Of a DNA stretch of 64,000 nt, positions 9,659 through 22,300 are shown piece by piece; positions within the stretch are counted from its first letter, which is position 1; every line of letters starts with the position of its first letter. The translations under genes were made by a program, and so were the position numbers. The stretch is taken from NCBI GenBank assembly GCA_024663395.1, contig JANFAH010000008.1, forward strand, positions 1,178,001-1,242,000. Direction: 5' to 3'. The notes beneath the pieces were generated by a model that was not told the origin of the DNA, did not search any database, and saw only the letters and a program-made list of their open reading frames with translations. Origin of the DNA: Pisolithus tinctorius (taxonomy: Eukaryota > Basidiomycota > Agaricomycetes > Boletales > Pisolithaceae).

Positions 9659-11413
9659 GACCGGGTTAGAGCTCCTTTACCACCGTGGAACCCAATTATT
9701 ATAATCCTTGTACAAATTGACACCTCGTGTATCGCTAGATTATTATCCACCTGGTTTTTCGGGAAATGTACGAGTACTTATATCTCCGGAGTGATCGTGA
9801 ATGATTTTAGAGCTTGTCAGATTCAAGCGTAGTAGTTCATGCGCAAAAGGACAACGCTTAGGATATTTACTTTTCAATAGTCAAGGTAGCATGCACTTGG
9901 CACACAGTTGGCCTGCACAATGCATCACATTGATGGAAAAGGAAAATACCTGAAAGCCAAGAAGAAAAGTTACTGACTTGAGTGATAGTAAAAAGTGGTG
10001 CAAAATTAAGGCATTCCCTCGGTGGGGTTTCGAACATGCCGACAGTGTTCGACTAAAGTAGGAGCCTTGTGAGCTACATCTACAGATAGACCACCGAGGC
10101 AATACCTGCTAAGTTAGCTAATTTTACAACTTTGTCGTAGAAAATACCGGAACAAGAGTGACTTTTACAGTAAACCTACCCATGGTTTCCTGATCACTAG
10201 CACTGCTCGAACATGCACCGCTTACATCAATACAGCAGGCCAAATCGTCGCCAAGTCCTCGCTTGAGGTAAGGCAGCTGCCAGTTGCTTGCTCAGGTACA
10301 TTGCCCTATTACCCCAGACTTTGGCAGGTGGTCAAGAACCTCCGTGCTGGTCGTACTTACAGTACGTACGCAGTTTCATCGCAGCGATTGATTGCTACCA
10401 CGATCGATCGATCGCAGTTACTATTTAAACGCAGTCAAGTTGCTCGCCAGCAGGAACCCGATCCCTCTGCCTGTATGTATGCCGGTCCCACCTGACAGGG
10501 GTGTAAAAGATGTATCCGTGCAGATGTACGAGTTTTTTTAAATTAGGTATCGGTCTCAGTCACAGGTGAATGACCTTCCGAATCATGAACGCCTCACCGC
10601 TCAGATCAAGACATTGCACACCTTACATGGCCTATTTCCGTGTTGAAATTCTTTGCGGCGGCACCACGGTCAACGACAACGACCTGTTCCTTGTCGCCTG
10701 ACACCGGTGTATCTGACTCGGATATTTAATTGTGGCCACCGATGAATGTTTACAAGAAGCGCCGCTCTCATTAGTGTCGTTCAGTGAGGAAAGACGAGAC
10801 TTACGGTCATACGTCAGTCTTACTGCTCAACCTTTCTGACGGAGCCCTGGGTGGAAATCGAATCCGTATGGTGTGCGTTCTGAAGCTTTCGAGAAAGCTC
10901 TTGGCCTTATGGGAATATAATTACTGCACTGCAGTGGTCGCTAACATAGGTATCTAGGAACCTGCCAGAACTGTTCTCGTGGTGTCCTTTGCCCTGCCGG
11001 AGGGTGTTATGCAGATCAGTACATACCTTTCAAGGATGCAAGCAACTCGACCTCTCAATCGGAGTGCGGTTCCGATGTTGACGACGAATCTGTTGAACAA
11101 ATCCTTGATACGCTTGGGAGGAATGAGTAGATGTAGCATAAAAAGCATGAAGGAGCTCGAGTCGCCTGCGGGCGACCGCTTGCCCTGCGACACCCTGTAC
11201 AGTGTGTGTGTGCTAGTGGTCAGAGCTAGGATGAGGAGTGAATCAATATTTAGTAGGGTCGCGTGTAGAGTGAAATTTGTGACATGACTTCATATTTCTT
11301 CAGGTACATAAACCTATCCGTTTTTCCATCGTACAAGTATCAAGCCAAGCTCTGTTGGTTGGGTCGGGTGACCTGGAGTAGACTACAGCCCGCGTTCGCC
11401 GAGCACCAGGTCT
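9659..11413. other. gene-poor stretch with one Cys-rich fragment
   Basis: No complete gene is visible. It holds an 83-nt segment with 9-bp inverted ends at 10017-10099 (see rejected items) and a Cys-rich reading frame at 10958-11130. Elsewhere only short frames with no family features. Confidence 0.5.
10958..11130 (+). pseudogene. Cys-rich coding fragment, possible gene relic
   Basis: After an acceptor-like GTATCTAG the frame reads TCQNCSRGVLCPAGGCYADQ, continues as polar acidic sequence (ECGSDVDDESVEQIL) and ends at the TAG at 11128-11130. Cys spacing C-x2-C-x6-C-x5-C looks like part of a secreted or metal-binding protein. I cannot join it to a start or upstream exon, so it may be the last exon of an unrecognised gene or a relic. 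Confidence 0.3.
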
Positions 11414-14400
11414 ATGCAGTCCTCCGCACGCTACGCAACTTACCTTGGTATCCGGGCTTTCTTCAAACGGCTAGCCAAGCAGCAAACCAACCACCGAACA
11501 CAATTATCTACTACGGCATCTGCGATTCGTCCAGCGACTGCTATTCAGAGACAGTCGGAACATACGCTGCCCCTAGAAGCTTACTTTTCTGAAGATTCCC
11601 CTCTTATACCGTTAATTCGTTTCGACTGGAGGCTACGCGCATCGTCCAGAGCCAACGGACACCTCACACAAACCTCTCGCCAGCCGCAGGATACACGCAA
11701 AGGCTACATCAAGCGCATAGCCCCTCCACGCGTTCACACGCAACCAGGAGACGCGTACTTTGAAGCAATTCAGGCTTATGAGGCGAGGTACGTCCTTGCT
11801 TAAATGTCGAGTGGATCGGAATTCATGGCAACGCCGATAGGTTTCTACCTTTATTGGAAGCAGAACGAGATGAGGGCGAATCCGTCCTGAGAGAACGTCT
11901 AGCGACTTGGTCGCTTCCGCGGCTACGAGAAGAGGGATACTGTCTCACAGGCCTATCTGCCTTCTGGTTGGGTACCCCACACTTCGGGCGCCCCGTTGCA
12001 TGTTTTACTCAGGGACCCGGTTTAGTTTTTCCCGAACACAGATTCCAGTCAGTGTGTGCTTAATTCGTTTTTCCTATCGTGCTGATGGTGCATCACAGAA
12101 ACGGTACGCAAGTACTTGTCTCCCGCCTGGACCCTCTTCAGGAGGCTCCATACCGCGGCAGCGTCATGGCCTCCACGTCATCTCAGATAAGAATCGCGTT
12201 CGAGGACAAATTCGACCTCGACGATGGCCTCTGGAGGATTGATGTGGGTATTTCTAACATCGTCTTCGAGAGAATGCGCAAGGCTATCGCACATCTCCAT
12301 CAAGATCCTGTCGAACAAGAAGTAAACTCTGCGCCAAACGAACAGTACATCTTGCAAGGCACGTATCTGCGTGATGTGTTACTACGTAGCTTTTCTCTGG
12401 GATCAGCATCACTCCACCAGCCCCTACAGGCACCAGACGAAGTGGAGTACGTCCCTCGTGAGACACTTGAGCACGAAAGCCGAGAACTGCGTGATCACGG
12501 CGGTGTTTTTAAGGACGATATGAGGATCCAAAGTTGGGCTAGGAGGTATGCCTGCAAGGACCCTATCAAGGTCGACGGAGATCCACCTTTGGGTGCCTTA
12601 AATCCGACGCAAGTCCGCGCCGTCGCGATGATGCTCGGCGAAAGAATTTGCCTGGTTCAAGGTGTAAGGACTTCGTTGTCATTCACGATACGCCAGCTTA
12701 CTGGTTTATTTTTCCTCTTGGTTCGATTTAGCCACCTGGGACAGGGAAGACCAAAACTATCATCGAGGCGGTTAAGCTCCTGAAGGTATTGTAATCCTTG
12801 TTGTTATGGTCCGGTCGTAGAGACGTTCCTTTCGTTTCCAGGTCCATTTTGAAGTCCATCATCCCATACTTGTTTGCACATACACCAACGTTGCAGTAGA
12901 CAACCTCGTAGAAGGCTTCGCCGCGGCCGGACTGAAACCCTTGCGTATCGGCTTTGGAGCCAAAGTCAAGTCGAGCCTTAGCGAATACACCCTCGACTAC
13001 CAGCTCGAGAAGCACCCACTGAAGCCCAAGGTCGACAAACTAGCTGAGGAAGAAACTTCAATTGAGAAACGGCGGGCACAACTTGAGAAAAAGATTAAAG
13101 ATGTGCAAAGGGAGGGAAGGGAAGGCTCTTCGGATCGTCTGGAACGCATGATCTCTGCATTGACAATGCTGGAAAGGCAGTCGATGTCTATCAGGTCCAA
13201 GTTGTATGCAATGCACCAGGAGATGCTTCGAGACGTCACCTCGGCAGCGGACGTGGTAAGTCACTATCACCTGACACCATCTTCTCGAATTTGACTCTTT
13301 GCAAGATATGCACGACTTGCATTACTTCGGCAAGTGTCGCCCTAAACGTGCTCGACTTCCCTGTCGTGTTCTTGGACGAGGCATCCATGTCAACTGAGCC
13401 TGCGTCATTGATTCCACTGATGAGAGGAGTAAGCCCACCGTACTGTTAGTTATACTCTGCCTGACCAAACATTTCGAAGTCTCGGCACGTCAGCCTAATT
13501 GGAGACCACAAGCAGTTACCACCCGTTATCGCGAGCCGTGAGGCAAAGATGAAGGGCTTTGGCACGAGCTTATTCGAGAGGTTGACCGAAGAAAGAGGTA
13601 AGTGGGGTGTCTAGACAGTACCAACGCCATTCTTCATGCTCCCTTGCTGCAGTGGTACCGTCTATCATGCTCGACATACAGTACAGGATGCACCCAACCA
13701 TCTCTCACTTTCCTTCGCTGGAATTCTACAACATGTCATTGCAGGACGGCACCGTCGATGCAGCTGGGAACGTGTCCCCAGATCTTGATCCTCCCCTGTC
13801 GAGTCACTTGGAAGTAGACACGCTGACTGGACGCCGACCGTCAGTCGTGTTTCTAGACCACGGCGGTTCCGAGATGGCCAAGGACCGTAGTAGGGTCAAC
13901 TGGAATGAAGCACATATCGTATGTAGCATCATCGAGGACCTCTTACTCCGCAACGAGGTATGTAATTCCGTGCCGGCATTTTCACCCTTGTTGATTCGAT
14001 ACCGAGAAGCACCTTCGAGGCAAGAATATCGGCGTTATTGCGCCATACGCAGCCCAGATATCATTGCTCACACGCCTACTGAACACCGATGCCAAGTATC
14101 GCAAACGATTTTTGGCCACGCTCGGGGACTACCGGGCTATGCAGTTGTCTGATATCGAGGTGAAGACGGTGGACGGGTTTGAAGGTCGGGAGAAAGACGT
14201 GATCATATTTTCAACGGTACGAAATAATAATACTGGTTACATCGGCTTCTTGGCGGACAGAAGGCGGCTTAACGTTGGGCTTACACGGGCGAAGCGAGGG
14301 CTGTTTGTTGTTGGAAGCATCAACACGCTCAGGAGCGGCAAGATGGCCAAGGGTCATGGCGGTGAGCTCGGCTCAGTTCGCGTCGGAAGGGGAGCGGAGA

Positions 14401-14528
14401 CATGGAAGCGATACGCAGATTATTTGGTTGAGCAACGGATGGTGTTGCAGCTCACTGGGGAGCGACTACACAAAGTGTTGTACGGGAACCTGCCAAGTAC
14501 GAGTCCTCCAAGCGAATACACTGCCTAG
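11414..14528 (+). CDS. SF1B (UPF1/IGHMBP2-like) DNA/RNA helicase
   Basis: Model: 11414-11787, 11841-12047, 12099-12663, 12732-12785, 12842-13255, 13306-13428, 13480-13597, 13653-13957, 14025-14528 (887 aa). Every superfamily-1 motif is there: GPPGTGKT (about 382-389, with an intron after its first Gly), TNVAVDNL (Ia), FLDEAS (Walker B), GDHKQLPPV (III), YRMHP (IV), VDGFEGREKDVI (V), and LNVGLTRAKRGLFVVG (VI). The long insert after motif Ia fits the UPF1-like subgroup with its 1B/stalk region. The first 50 residues are basic and poor in acidic residues, like a mitochondrial presequence. Upstream domains (UPF1 CH-type zinc domain) are absent, so it is not UPF1 itself; a Hcs1/IGHMBP2 relative is likelier. 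Substrate is unknown. Confidence 0.9.
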
Positions 14529-15986
14529 TTCTGACTGTAACCCCACAATATTTTGTGTTCTCGCGACGCCCGAGTGACAAGGTGTGTTCGTTTGGTGTGT
14601 GACATGTGAAGCACCGTCAGGGACGATGGGCGGGCAGGAACGCCTACTATGCCGACTCGGAATTCGGCCTCTTGAAACTGACCGGAGTATCAGTCGACGA
14701 GATCACGTCAAACAAACATTATCCAGAACAAAACGGATTGTTCATATCCATGCACTAGACAACCGCGACGTTTGTTCATTTCCTCGGAACAACTTTTGTG
14801 CGGCGTCGATGGTGACGCCATCAACACATCCAACCAGATAGATGGATATTGCTTTACGCCCAATTTCCGGGAAATGAAGCCATCCAAGCGATAGTGGACG
14901 GTTGCAGGTTCCAGCTGCTGAATGCATATCGGTAAATCGTTCGGAAGTCCGATCGTCCGAGCTCAATAATATTATTGTGTAACTGTTTCTCGTACTCATA
15001 TTAATATTGAAGATGAAGCCAGGAAGTACGTATGTGTTGGAAAGAAGGCATCAGGTGTGCGAAGGCTGTTCGGACGAAATAGGAAGAACCTCCTTATGAA
15101 CAAAAGGAACGGTTTGTCCATCCGCTCTAACCCCAAGATGCTGTAGTTGATGGGCACGCAGCAGCGTACTGTACGTTTGCTAGTCCTGCTAGGGTTAGGA
15201 AAACGTGTACATGTACACACAAAGGCTGTGGGCCAAGTGGGCCAGGCGGTTGGGGGGGACATGTTCGGGTGCGACCGATCGGTGTTTTGGTGGGAAGAAG
15301 CCGGATTGTTCCCCTGTCCCACCCTCGCTGAGGATCCCAAAGAGAACGACGTCGACGTCGACACTCCGGCAGAACGTATTTGAGAATACTGACAAGTATA
15401 CTCCTGCGAAGTTTGATCTTGTGAGCTGGATGGGTTTTATTTTCCCTTTCGCCGAGGAAATGCCACGTGGAGATCGGCCCGCTTGACAACAACATATCCG
15501 CAATCCTGACAGTGTGAATTTGTTGCCAGACCGCACCGGCGCTGTTGTAATCGATGACGAAAGGAAATGACCAGCTGGCCAGCTTCAAAAGCAATATTTG
15601 CCGGGGGTGTAACTTTCTCCCTCAAGACTACTGACTGTCGCCGCATCAAGAGAACTCCACGACAAAGTACGTAGCAGGCACATCGTAGAGCAATTGAAGA
15701 CCCTCACACAATGTGTAATTCAGGCAACCTTCCCTCTATTTCCGTGTTTACGCAGTGCTTCTATATTCTCAGAAGAACTACTAGGTTCGAATTGGGTCTG
15801 TCGACGATCTAGCATCACGGCTGCTGCAAATCTGCGCGTCTCTCTTCAGTTTTTTCCCTCTCCTGACGACCAATTCAACTTCTCCGCGTCCTCGGCGTCA
15901 CGTCAGGACATCCCCGACCGCCACTCAAATAAGGACCACGCTGGCCGAGTCGGACCCACCCATCCTTGCTTGCGATACCACTTCCC
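14529..15986. other. intergenic, no supported gene
   Basis: Frames exist on both strands (largest on the minus strand at 15127-15594) but none shows a domain, signal peptide or clean splice structure. A pyrimidine-rich tract at about 15840-15990 is probably the promoter of the next gene. Confidence 0.5.
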
Positions 15987-18924
15987 ATGTCCGTTCCTTC
16001 TGCTACCAGTTTTCGTCTGTATGACCTACTCCGACAGCATCGCGAATTCCTGTCCTATACCAATACCTCCCTCGTGACTCAGGACGAACTCGCCATGAAG
16101 TCTCTCCCAGTGCCGCTCATCTCTGTGTCTTCGTTTTCGAACGAGGGGGCCACCGTCGCGCATAGCGACCTTGACGTCGTGGCGTCGTCCTCAAGGCTCC
16201 CGTCTCCTTTGAGCTTGTCTGGCACTCCTGCTCAGACCGTTCACTATCGAGCACTGTACGAGTCTTTCGTGTCGACTCGATCGCGTGTGGTGCAGGTAAG
16301 AGGGCGTCCAATCGCTGCAGTGTCGCGGTACGTGGCTGATCACGCGAGATGAAGATACGCAAATCACCCAATGTGCCGTTTCTGTCCGTCGTCTCGTTTC
16401 TGGAGTCGCTCCGGGAGGGGGTAGGTCTTGGCATAGGTGCGACTATCGCTCGACGCTTATCATTTTTCACGACAGCATCACTGCGGTTTCATGTCAGTGG
16501 CACAGCCTCTGTCGATGTGGACGGCCAAGGGACGTGCTGACCGAGACGAGAGTTGGGTCGTGTTCAAAACCCATGATGAGGTAAGCTAATTATCCTTCTT
16601 TGGTAATCTCTTCCACGTGGCCGGGCGTCTCATTTCCTTTGTGGGAATCGGCGAGTCTCCTGTGCCAGGGGCTGTCAATGCTGTCGTCCTCATATGAGGA
16701 GGTCGTTGCAACTTGGCAGCCGGCAGGGTTTAATTTTTACCTTGTTGCGTTGATTGCGGTGTGTACATATATGATTAATGCGTCTGTTTACAGGCTCGCG
16801 CATTTCTCTCGCTTTCTTATCCTTCAATCACCATTCTTCCCGCAATTGAAGCCGACTTGGAGCTGCTAGAAAGGTTTTGGCGCGCCGACATCGCTCATAA
16901 GGTCAGTCGCGCGTGCGTTGGTATGCATGCAAGACTCAGCAGCTGACACATTTCCCAGCTCGACGTCCACCGCGATCACCAACTTCGCATGTCCCTCTCT
17001 ACCCCGGATCTTCACAGACGCGCAACCCTAGCGCAATCCCCCTCTTCTGCGTTCAACCTTCCTGTAACTCATGCAGAGGATTTTACCTTGTCCAGCAACC
17101 CACCAAACCCAAGGACATCGTTCAGGTCGGGAGATTGGATGTCAGTGAGATCTCCCACTTTCATTTACCCCGGGGGTGGCCGTTCTATGGTCCGATTTCA
17201 ATTGATAACCGATCATATCTCAGTGGGGAGTATGGTCACCCACGGGGGCATTATTTGAAATTCTAGAAGTGTTTAGCAGTTCCTGACCCAGGCCATTCTC
17301 CCAACAGATGCAGCTCACCCAGCTGTGCCGCCCACAACTTTGGGTGAGTGCCTGTGTACTTTTCTACCCCCCACCTCGACTTGCGAACACTTTGCCATTT
17401 TTTTGATTGGTTCTGGTGCCGATTATGGCATGGATTGATATGGGTTCACCGTCGGCGTCATCACCGTCATGCATTAGGTTCAATTTTCAAATTACTCCAC
17501 CCCTCCTATGTCCACTTATCTTCAGGATCGTCGCTGCTACAGCGTGTTGTCTTCGTTCCTCCATCGTTTCTTCTCTGCGTTTCATCTTATATTCAGGACA
17601 TGGTTCTGACTGACTCGTTTCCTTGCATGATTTTGCACAGGCGCAATCTGGCCTGCAGAGGATGTGGATGCCCACGCTCGGAAAGTCAGGTTACCTCGAT
17701 GAATCGCCAAGGATCTGCAGCATTGCCCTCCACACGTTTCCCTTCCTCTCCTCGGTTCATCGGTTCCGCTAATGCGACATCTCCTTATGTTCAACCGTCG
17801 ATACCTAATACCACTTCTGGACCACATTACCCCAGCGTTTCGCAAGGCGCAAGACATTTATCTCCTTCACTTCCCGCTTTGATGAACGTCAAGTCACCCT
17901 CGCCCTCTAACCCTTTACTCACTCCTTCCGGGCGTGCTTTTGCGGTGGGGGGGAGAGTGCAGAATGTGTCTGGCGATCCCCTCATCCCTTGTGTCATTTT
18001 TTGGCCAGATAATGAACCTTTCCCCGAGCAGGGACAGATACGACCTAGTCATCTTACGGGGGTACAAGTATGCCACTTTTTTTCCATTGTCAGGCGCTGA
18101 TGCTTACGTTTACCACCAGCAACCACCCATCCTCAACACTGGTAACCGGGGACCTATCGAGCACCAACCGGGCGATTGGATCTGTTTGAAGTGCAACTAT
18201 CTGAATTGGCGCAGGCGCAAAGTCTGCCAGACCTGCTTCCCCTGTGAGTTATGGTCCAGCGCATAGTAATTTTGTATCTCATGCGCGCGAGACAGATGCA
18301 GAAGGCAACGGGGATTCCATCTCAGCCGCGGTGCAAGCGGAACGAATTCATCTCCTGACCTCCCTCCTCGCTCGAAATCAACTTTCGGTCCATCAACAGT
18401 GTCCACCAGAAGTACCCTCACAGCCGGTGGCGTCCATCCAGCCTCAGCGTTCTCCCATGGATAGGTCCCGGTCGCTGCAAGTTTCTCCGCGCCCCCGTTC
18501 CCAGCTTGATCTTGCTGCACGATATCCTGATTCCCAGTTCATATACGAGACTTCCGGCCCCCACTCTTCCTCTTCAACATCGTTTCCTAGCATGAAAGGT
18601 CTTGAAGACGATCTCCCATCCCCATCTGACGCGCCCAATCTCTTACCCTCTTTTTTGCAAGATATCGTGCAGTCGCCTACTTTGTCACCTACCTCGACAT
18701 CCTCTGCAGAATTGTCCATTGAAGAATACGAGGCCAATTCCCCTTCTTCGCAGCGGTCTTCCCTTACACGGGATCGCTTAGTGTTGACCGACGACTCTAT
18801 CTCCCATTCGCCTCTCGGCAATATATGGAAGCTTAACGATGAAGAAACGAAAGGCGGGGCCTCTGTCGCCTTGCCAACTCATGAAGACCTGGTTGGAAGC
18901 AGGAACAGCAGTCGGGAGTTTTAA
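15987..18924 (+). CDS. RanBP2-type zinc-finger RNA-binding protein (Nrp1-like)
   Basis: Model: 15987-16295, 16349-16420, 16476-16580, 16794-16901, 16959-17140, 17308-17343, 17641-18067, 18120-18243, 18296-18924 (663 aa). Two RanBP2 zinc fingers are visible: ICSSPSCAAHNFGRNLACRGCG, split by a 297-nt intron, and DWICLKCNYLNWRRRKVCQTC. Both have the Cys4 pattern and the aromatic/Asn-Phe ladder used to bind single-stranded RNA. The N-terminal 130 residues match the family's RRM-like region (KSPNVPFLSVVSFLESL, SWVVFKTHDEARAFL). Long Ser/Pro-rich disorder follows each finger. Yeast Nrp1 is found in stress granules, so a cytoplasmic RNA role is likely. The model keeps frame at all eight splices. Confidence 0.87.
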
Positions 18925-19303
18925 CGTCCTCAAGGAAGCAATAACTGGATAAGGGATAAGGGACTGGTATTTTTTCTTCTTCCCTACTTTGTGTGTTCTC
19001 GGTGTACGGTTTGTCTTATATGTAGGGCTTTGTCTCGACGACTCCTTCTGCTGTTTCGTTGTTCGCCAGACTAGCATATGTCCATAGCTCGGGTAAATTA
19101 TTTCTGTTAGGTGCTTCATCATAACGGTCGCAACACGGCGGGTATCCATGTACACCTTTGTTACTTAGAATCCAGCGGTCTTGTGTGTGCTGGTGGATTA
19201 CATATCTCCAATTGAGATCCGGGAACGACTGCCTTCTATCGAGTATTTGGTTTGCGTAGGACAGGAGACTATTGTTTCCCCCCCTTTTTGGTCTTCGTCT
19301 CTC
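18925..19303. other. intergenic
   Basis: 3' flank of the zinc-finger gene and probable promoter of APC1. The APC1 frame is open upstream of its chosen Met back to 19181, so part could be coding. Confidence 0.5.
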
Positions 19304-22300
19304 ATGAAGTCAGAGATCGTCATCCAAGTATGCCCGCAGCCACGGTCAGCCGCTGTCAATCTCCTGTCTCAACAGATCCCGCAAGGTGAACCTCGAGACT
19401 CAGATCTTCTTAGATCCATTCGTGCGGCACTCAAAGGCTCTGCACCCAACGGTGTTGCCTCGACATGCGCACCTTGCTTCACGGATGGGTCTGATTCGTG
19501 GGTGGAGCAGGAGCTCTCTTGGAACTACCGTTGCGCAGTCTTGACCCAGGGAGGCGTGATACGCCGCAAGTGGGATTTCCTGGAAGAAGGTCAGAGCATC
19601 CAATACGCGTGTCTGGGACGCTTCGCACACAGTACCGAGGCCACTGGACCTGTGCACGGAAGCGCGCATTACACGTCCTCCAAAGAGGAGTACACGCACA
19701 CCGGACCAACAAGAGAAGCACTGTTCGGGCCATTCCACGCCATCCACGAGGAAAAGCCCAAGAATGAACTCGCCCAAGAAGTCGTTCCAGCGGTTTTCGT
19801 GTTCTTACGGAGCATAGGCAAAGTCTTCCTGTCCAACGGGGTGGACTACACGTTCTCTCTTCCATTTCTCGTGAAGAAGGCATGGCCACTGCATCCTCAC
19901 GGCATCCTGATACAACGGGTTCTTGAGCCGATAGAGGTCGAAGAAGCTCGTTTTACAGGAGACACACTCCTTCCAACAATCTTCTCAATTACGAATCCTT
20001 TCGCGGAACCTACTGCTATTGGAATCACAGCAGGCATTGTGGGAGGGCACGGTGACACCCCAGTCTCGCTTTCTGATGAGGATGAACAGTGTTCCAAGCC
20101 CCTCGCGGCTGTTTCCGCTGCAGAAGAGGTTGTCTGGGTGTCTACATACAATTTTGATATCGCCGTTTTGATAACGTTCAACGAGGAGATAAGACAACTC
20201 GTAATCTGGAGATACATTCATCTGAAACCGAAGGGCGCATTCGATCCTATCGAGCATGGCAGGACGAAGGTCTCCTTCTGGGTACAAAGGCTGGCTACAC
20301 GCCCCCTTACGAACCTCCCGTAAGCTATCTTTATGCACATTTCTTGGGAACCTAATCATCCAATGGCATCAGGGATGGGTGGATGGAAGGCTTTTCTGCA
20401 GCTCTGTTTGACCAAAGGCATGATGGTTCGGAGTTCCGCACCCTCCTGGCTATCTGCATTTCTGGTACACAAGCGCTCGTGTATGCCTTACCAGTCAACC
20501 AAACTGGGCAATGTCCTCATGCAAACTTTTTGAAGACCATCGATGCCACATCTGTCATACCTATACGTTCTACTCGAGCGGAAATGTGGGACTTATTGGC
20601 CGTCAAACCAGGGGGGACTGTCTCTATTCTTACGCATGGTCTCTATGATTTACCCATTCAACTGCGTCTATCCGGATCTTGCGACGTGCAAACGCAAGGT
20701 GCAGATCGACCATCTGACTCCGAGGTCAAAAATATAGTAGCAGTGAAGTGGGGATCCATATCTTCGGTCACCCTGATATGCTCCGGCGGAGAAAACTACC
20801 GTGGCAGATTCGATATGATTGCTCAAGATCCTTTGGTATCTCAGGCTTTGCAGGTCCTTGCCCTAGCTCTTCCCAAACAAGAAGCGTTCGACGTGCATCG
20901 CAAGTTCCTGGAAGCATGGAGTCCACATTACTTTTGGACTTGCTCGAATATGGAATTTCATGCACTTTCACTTGCGATTTCTTCCGTGCTGGAGCTCTCA
21001 CCAGTGTACCCATTCAAGGACGACAAACCACCTTCCACTCCCTGGGATAAGTTTTGCCACCTTGCTGCTAACTCCCGGTCTTTTGTAGATGACCCCGCTC
21101 TTCAACGACTAAAGTTGCCTGTTTCTCCTGTTTCTCGCCAGTACTTTTTGTTCACCTTAAAGCCAAACCCACTGTTGGCCCCCGTACTGTATGCGTTACA
21201 CATGCTTGCAGAAGACCTTCGCCTGACGGTCCATCGTTACGATTCACTTCTACTCCTCGTACCACTGGTTTGCCAGATCGCACACATCATACGGCCTGAA
21301 TGGGTTGACTACTGGAAACGCCTATGTCCCGACATCATGCCAGCTTGGCCCTCGCCATCTGCTATTCGTGAGTGATGTGACTCAGCAGGCATTCAACGCG
21401 GCTGACATTCCTTGCAGGCGCTGACACGCTGGACGATCGTATACCAGTTTGGCCTCCTGACATGACGGCCGTATTGTATGGGAGGCTCAGCAACCCGGAT
21501 TGGAAGTTCTTACCCTACGAGAGCCCGCGGTTGGCATCACTTTTCGATATCCAACCATCGTTTGCCTTTGGGAATGCTGAACCTTTACTGACTCTGCAAC
21601 GTGTCACTACCGCATACTTGTGTCTTGCAGGTGATTCAGTAGCATCCACGCAAAGACGAGCGGAGTTGACAGTAGAGACGCTGATCCAGACGTGGGGAAC
21701 AGCAAAAAAGGGCTTTCTTTTCTTGGATCGCTTACCTCTAGGTATTGCGGCACCCCTTCGCGAAGCTATTCGAACTTGCCAGCTCTCACCACCTGGTAAC
21801 TGGCGATCGGAACATTATGAGTTGGTGGGTCGTCGGGACTTGGCTTTTAGCGTTGCCAAGGTGCAGCCGGTACACTTCCAACAAGGATTGTACCAGTCTC
21901 CCGAAAATTACATGGTAAATCTTGGTTCGTGTGATGTGTCACTTGTGGTCTCATTCGCTTTCAGAACTCGCACTGCCGGGTCACGATAAGTAGCCTCGTC
22001 GATCAGGCCAAATCCGCAAGTATTGGTGAAATTGACGCTGTTTCGGGCGTGGAGCTGGATCTGAATGGCTTTTCGAAAATTCGATTTGGCCAAGATCGGA
22101 GGTTGGAAGAAGTTGCTCGCATGCTCTGCTCTTCATCGATAGCATCTGCGCGGCTCGTGGAGCGACCAGACCTCAAGTGCGTTGGTCCCATGCATACAAG
22201 GGTTATCCTGCTAATCCGCTCTTTTGCAGTGAGCATGACCAAGCGAAGGAACAGCAACACCAGGTAGTGCGACTCACAGAGCGGACACTAGCTTTGCCTT

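Noticed and set aside
10017..10099. tRNA-like segment on the minus strand with 9-bp complementary ends and GTTCGAAAC
   Set aside because: The T stem cannot pair (GCATG against CCCCA), the D loop lacks the GG pair and no anticodon stem forms with the proper spacing. Only the end complement and a box-B-like string remain.
14742..14999. minus-strand frame with VGCVDG, which recalls transposase text
   Set aside because: Too short, without other catalytic residues, inverted ends or target duplications.
15127..15594. 155-codon minus-strand frame and overlapping frames with scattered Cys
   Set aside because: No domain, no splice-consistent model, and several frames equally open; nothing favours coding.
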